Assembly: GCA_016212685.1 (NCBI GenBank)
Contig: JACREW010000230.1
Coordinates: forward strand, 1 to 6,996
Source of the DNA: Nitrospirota bacterium
GTDB lineage: Bacteria > Nitrospirota > Thermodesulfovibrionia > Thermodesulfovibrionales > Dissulfurispiraceae
Length of the DNA: 6,996 nt
Reading direction: 5' to 3'
Positions 4,842-6,996 of this stretch are shown here, one piece after another; the first letter of the stretch is position 1, and the number at the start of each line of letters is the position of its first letter. The notes beneath the pieces are model-generated. The model made no database searches, was not told where the DNA came from, and saw nothing but the letters and a program-made list of their open reading frames with translations. The translations under genes were made by a program, and so were the position numbers.

Positions 4842-4883
4842 TCACGCGCTCTCTATAAACAGCAGCGCCGGATCTTCAAGGTG
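4842..4883 (-). pseudogene. 3' terminal scrap of an E2-type acyltransferase gene (copy A)
   Basis: On the minus strand this reads 'HLEDPALLFIESA' and then TGA (4844-4842), the extreme C-terminus of a 2-oxoacid dehydrogenase E2-type acyltransferase. It matches copy B at 5226-5267 in 34 of 42 bases and 11 of 13 residues. Five of the eight differences are synonymous and one lies in the stop codon, so the copies diverged as real coding sequence. It lies in the same frame as the DUF4143 remnant, just after that remnant's TAA (4889-4887). Everything upstream of the last 13 codons has been lost. Confidence 0.6.
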
Positions 4884-4886
4884 AAG

Positions 4887-5175
4887 TTATTCCCCTACTC
4901 CAAAGAAAACAGGGAAAGGAACAGCAAGCATCGCCGGTCCGAGCGGTATAACTTCCGCACCGCCATAAAGGATTACAGACAGCCTTAGCCTTGACTTGAG
5001 ATACTGACTGCAGCGCTTCAGATTAGCTATATCTCTTTCTTCTATGCGCTGTCCCCACTTGACCTCAACTGCCACAATTTCCCTCCCTCTCTCAATAAGA
5101 AAATCCACCTCCTGCCCTGACTGCGTTCTCCAGAAATAAAGCTGAAAATTATGGCCTGATACGGAATGGCTAATT
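4887..5175 (-). pseudogene. DUF4143-type AAA ATPase, C-terminal remnant
   Basis: The minus-strand frame is open from about 5175 down to TAA at 4889-4887. From about 5150 it reads 'NFQLYFWRTQSGQEVDFLIE' and then 'RGREIVAVEVKWG', the end of ATPases with an AAA (AAA_14) domain followed by DUF4143. Glu-Val-Asp and 'VEVKWG' form the PD-(D/E)xK-like core of that terminal domain. It then continues 'LYGGAEVIPLGPAMLAVPF'. These proteins are normally about 400 residues, so roughly the last quarter is left. Walker A/B and the start are missing, and an in-frame stop at about 5178 blocks the frame upstream. Internal GTG codons such as 5108 could not give a functional ATPase. These genes are mobile accessory genes, and its position between two acyltransferase scraps points to insertion followed by deletion. 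Confidence 0.75.
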
Positions 5176-5225
5176 TGTCAATAGTAGTTTTAACCGCAAG
5201 CGGCTTCTTAAAAAAGTTATATCCT

Positions 5226-5360
5226 TTACGCACTCTCTATAAAAAGCATTGCCGGGTCTTCGAGGTATTGGATAACTTTAGACAAAAATAGTGTTGAATC
5301 TACGCCGTCGGTTACCTTATGGTCATCTGAACAGGCGGCTCTCACGGGATAATGTTTTTT
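5226..5360 (-). pseudogene. 2-oxoacid dehydrogenase E2-type acyltransferase, C-terminal remnant (copy B)
   Basis: On the minus strand this frame reads 'YPVRAACSDDHKVTDGVDS' and then 'TLFLSKVIQYLEDPAMLFIE' to TAA (5228-5226). His and Asp-Gly in 'DHKVTDG' match the catalytic HxxxDG motif of the chloramphenicol-acetyltransferase-like domain of E2 acyltransferases, and the rest fits the C-terminal helix of that domain. Only about 40 codons remain of a domain usually of more than 220 residues. The frame has no start or Shine-Dalgarno site and runs into the end of the upstream carboxymuconolactone-decarboxylase-family gene, so the gene was probably cut at about 5355. No E1, E3 or lipoyl domain is present in the window. 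It is a fragment, not a working enzyme. Confidence 0.68.
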
Positions 5361-5673
5361 ATTTGCCTTTTATTACGTCGTCAGCCCAGCTAAGCGCAGC
5401 AGAGACATTCGGAAATCCGATTGTGCTCGTGAGCAGGATTATCGCGTGCTGTATCTCTTCGGGCTTTGCCCCGGCCTCAAGCGCCCTCCTCGCATGCGAA
5501 TGTACAGCGCCTTCTGATTTTACGGTTGCCGCGGCTGCCAGTTGTATCAGGTGCGCGGTCTTTGTATTAAGCGGTCCCGCTGCCTTTGCTGCTTTGCCGA
5601 GATTATCCACGGCAATGAAATACTTTTTAAACCTTTTTTTGATGCTCAAATACTGCTCCGGTAACTTTGCCAT
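5359..5673 (-). CDS. Carboxymuconolactone decarboxylase-family protein, cysteine-less AhpD-like
   Basis: This 104-aa, all-helical protein is of the single-domain size typical of the CMD/AhpD fold. The core reads 'KTAHLIQLAAAATVKSEGAV' then 'HSHARRALEAGAKPEEIQHA', ending 'TIGFPNVSAALSWADDV'. AhpD-type members have a redox Cys-x-x-Cys followed by His at the start of this helix. Here the positions are 'EGAVHSHARRA' and the protein contains no cysteine, so it cannot be a thiol peroxidase partner. The subfamily with this His motif has no firmly known reaction. ATG 5673 is supported by AGGAGG (5684-5679), 5 nt away. It lies 38 bp after the iron-sulfur flavoprotein gene on the same strand, so it probably forms the end of the redox operon. 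CMD proteins usually assemble as trimers or hexamers. Confidence 0.88.
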   Translation of the reverse strand: MAKLPEQYLSIKKRFKKYFIAVDNLGKAAKAAGPLNTKTAHLIQLAAAATVKSEGAVHSHARRALEAGAKPEEIQHAIILLTSTIGFPNVSAALSWADDVIKGK

Positions 5674-5711
5674 AACTCCCTCCTTAAATTAGTAATTTTG
5701 CAAAAGTCGGT

Positions 5712-6293
5712 TCAACCTTGCTGTATGGTCACTAACTTTTCTCCTGCTTTATACGCCTCTTTTAACGCTGCCGGGTGTTCGAGTATTGCGCCCTTTGCGT
5801 CAATCCCCATAAAGCTCAAAGTTTTGTGATCCTGCACGCTTATCGTCCTGAAAAATGCCTTTGCTATAGCCTCTCCGCATTGAACGCCTATTTCCTTTTT
5901 CATCCCTCCGACCAACAATAAGAGACCCTTTCTTCCGAACTGCCCTTCAGGAATCGGCTTCTTCAAGAGATACTTTTCGCACCAGAATGCCTGACACCTG
6001 TCTATCATCGCCTTCGCCTGCGCGCTCGGGCCGAAAAAAAAGATAGGGGAGGCTAAAATTATCCTGTCAGCCGTTCTTATTGCGTCGTATATCTCATCCA
6101 TATCATCGTTTATTATACACTCGCCTGTCTTATCGCAGCCGCCGCAGTCCTGACACGGCTTTATGTTCATAAAATTCAGCTTGAACAGTCTTATTTCATG
6201 CCCTGCCTTTTCAGCCGGCTTTAATGTCTCCTTCAGCAGGATGTCCGTATTGCCGTCGATCCTCGGACTACTCTGAAATGCCAGTATCTTCAT
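5712..6293 (-). CDS. Iron-sulfur flavoprotein (NADPH-dependent FMN reductase/flavodoxin fold)
   Basis: This 193-aa cytosolic electron carrier has the usual family size. The N-terminus 'MKILAFQSSPRIDGNTDILL' carries the FMN phosphate loop (Ser8 to Thr16). The compact cysteine motif C47-x2-C50-x2-C53-x5-C59 ('CQDCGGCDKTGECI') is the signature of archaeal and anaerobic bacterial iron-sulfur flavoproteins and should hold one [4Fe-4S] cluster. 'ADRIILASPIFFFGPSAQAK' (about 75-94) is the second FMN-contacting strand and loop of this fold. The ATG follows the flavodiiron gene's TAA by a single base and lacks a nearby Shine-Dalgarno site, which points to translational reinitiation. Next to a flavodiiron protein it could pass electrons for O2, peroxide or NO reduction; the partner is inferred from context only. 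Confidence 0.93.
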   Translation of the reverse strand: MKILAFQSSPRIDGNTDILLKETLKPAEKAGHEIRLFKLNFMNIKPCQDCGGCDKTGECIINDDMDEIYDAIRTADRIILASPIFFFGPSAQAKAMIDRCQAFWCEKYLLKKPIPEGQFGRKGLLLLVGGMKKEIGVQCGEAIAKAFFRTISVQDHKTLSFMGIDAKGAILEHPAALKEAYKAGEKLVTIQQG

Positions 6294-6294
6294 A

Positions 6295-6996
6295 TTAAAA
6301 TTTCAGATGATATTCCTTTACTTTTTTTGCGAATTCCTTTCCGAATTCATAGCACTTTGTTTCGTCTTCCAGAGACGGCCTGTAGAGTATCTGCAATCCC
6401 GGTTCAACGATCTCAAGCCCCATTTTTTTGAATTCCTCATACGCCTCTTTTACCGCGCCTCCACCCCATCCGTAGCTTCCGAATGCGCCTACAATGCGGT
6501 TCTTCGGTCTAAGCCCCCTTAGGTGGGTGAGGAACTCCGCTATGGTCGGATACATGATGTTATTTAGGGTCGGCGTTCCTATCAAGGCTCCCCGCGATCT
6601 CCAGAATTCCTTTATGGCGATGCTCATAGGCGTGGCTCTTAACCTTATTACCTTGCACTCGACGCCTTCGTCCTTTATTCCCTGCATAATCGGATATGTC
6701 ATCTGCTCGGTGCTGTGCCACATGGTGTCATATATTATCGAAACGCTCAAATTAGATTTCCCGCCCGCCGTATCCATGTACGCCTGCATCACCTTTTGAG
6801 GATTCGATCTCCAGATAATGCCGTGGTCCGGAGCGATCATTTCTATCTCAAGCCCTAACTTCTGTATCTCCGCTATTTTTGTCTTTATCAACTGTCCGAA
6901 GGGCATCAATATATTGGCATAATAATCTATAACCGCGTCTTCAAGCTCCGACATGGACTCGCATGTTACAAATTCGTCGTCGAATCTGAACGCCGA
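6295..6996 (-). CDS. Flavodiiron protein (A-type flavoprotein, O2/NO reductase), C-terminal part
   Basis: The frame is open through the right edge, giving 233 residues of a protein that is normally about 400. The window starts within the metallo-beta-lactamase-like domain ('FRFDDEFVTCESM'). 'IEMIAPDHGIIWRSNPQKV' contains the last diiron-ligand histidine and the 'HGIIWR' hallmark. The flavodoxin domain follows, with the FMN loop 'IIYDTMWHSTEQM', then 'GTPTLNNIMYPTIAEFL' and 'GAFGSYGWGGGAVKE', and ends 'KKVKEYHLKF'. Such enzymes reduce O2 to water, or NO to N2O, in the cytosol of anaerobes, using electrons from rubredoxin or similar carriers. No rubredoxin domain is fused at the C-terminus. The gene is followed after 1 nt by the iron-sulfur flavoprotein gene. 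Met at 6954 is internal, because the family sequence continues upstream of it. Confidence 0.95.
   Translation of the reverse strand, partial: SAFRFDDEFVTCESMSELEDAVIDYYANILMPFGQLIKTKIAEIQKLGLEIEMIAPDHGIIWRSNPQKVMQAYMDTAGGKSNLSVSIIYDTMWHSTEQMTYPIMQGIKDEGVECKVIRLRATPMSIAIKEFWRSRGALIGTPTLNNIMYPTIAEFLTHLRGLRPKNRIVGAFGSYGWGGGAVKEAYEEFKKMGLEIVEPGLQILYRPSLEDETKCYEFGKEFAKKVKEYHLKF

Noticed and set aside
5187..5207. Inverted repeat AACCGC/GCGGCTT as a terminator
   Set aside because: The stem is only about 6 bp with a 2-nt loop and no T-run follows on the relevant strand.
5042..5233. Minus-strand 63-codon frame starting at GTG 5233
   Set aside because: It begins inside the end of the acyltransferase scrap and then reads the ATPase remnant in the wrong frame ('FSFISGERSQGRRW' opposite 'QLYFWRTQSGQEVDF'). 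No SD supports it.
5291..5692. Plus-strand 133-codon open frame opposite the carboxymuconolactone-decarboxylase-family gene
   Set aside because: The opposite strand matches a known family along its length with a strong SD; this frame is its shadow and has a Cys/Ala/Ser-rich composition typical of one.
6307..6799. Two plus-strand open frames opposite the flavodiiron gene
   Set aside because: The minus strand carries clear flavodiiron motifs throughout; these frames lack SD sites and family features.

Overview
The window looks like chromosomal DNA of a strictly or mostly anaerobic bacterium. The signs are a flavodiiron protein next to an iron-sulfur flavoprotein (oxygen or NO defence in anaerobes), an ADP-forming acyl-CoA synthetase alpha subunit, moderate GC, and AT-rich intergenic stretches with bacterial -35/-10 promoters and Shine-Dalgarno sites. 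The mix would suit an environmental Nitrospirota- or Desulfobacterota-like lineage, but that placement is only an impression.

Left part, plus strand (1-2729). The window opens with the 3' end of an amino-acid ABC transporter ATPase. A new promoter (TTGACA, 18 bp, TACCAT) follows. It is overlaid by two 17-bp palindromic operators spaced exactly 21 bp apart, which are probably the binding sites of the first gene they control. That gene is a small winged-helix regulator. It overlaps by ATGA a nucleotidyltransferase-fold protein, and a divergent concentrative nucleoside transporter follows 17 bp later. The first two genes resemble a self-regulated toxin-antitoxin-like pair, and the close transporter suggests one three-gene operon. 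After it lies a 29-residue Lys/Ala-rich mini-gene with an 11-nt perfect anti-SD match, its own likely promoter and a strong hairpin terminator.

Middle (2728-4183). A monocistronic minus-strand ADP-forming acyl-CoA synthetase alpha subunit carries an in-gene heptanucleotide tandem repeat. It shares the bidirectional terminator with the mini-gene. It diverges from a MazE/AbrB-type gene across an 87-bp spacer containing two back-to-back extended -10 promoters and an 11-bp-arm inverted repeat.

Decayed island (4184-5360). This stretch holds a MazE-like antitoxin broken by a one-base frameshift, an intact 70-aa antitoxin-like gene without a visible partner, and a possible single-TM micro-ORF. It also holds the C-terminal remnant of a DUF4143-type ATPase and two diverged copies of the 3' end of a 2-oxoacid dehydrogenase E2-type acyltransferase gene, which flank the ATPase remnant. 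It reads as a site of repeated insertion, exchange and decay.

Right part, minus strand (5359-6996). A compact redox operon runs in the order flavodiiron protein (5' end outside the window), iron-sulfur flavoprotein (1-nt gap), then a cysteine-less carboxymuconolactone-decarboxylase-family protein. The flavodiiron protein would reduce O2 or NO, and the iron-sulfur flavoprotein is a plausible electron carrier. The role of the third protein is unknown.
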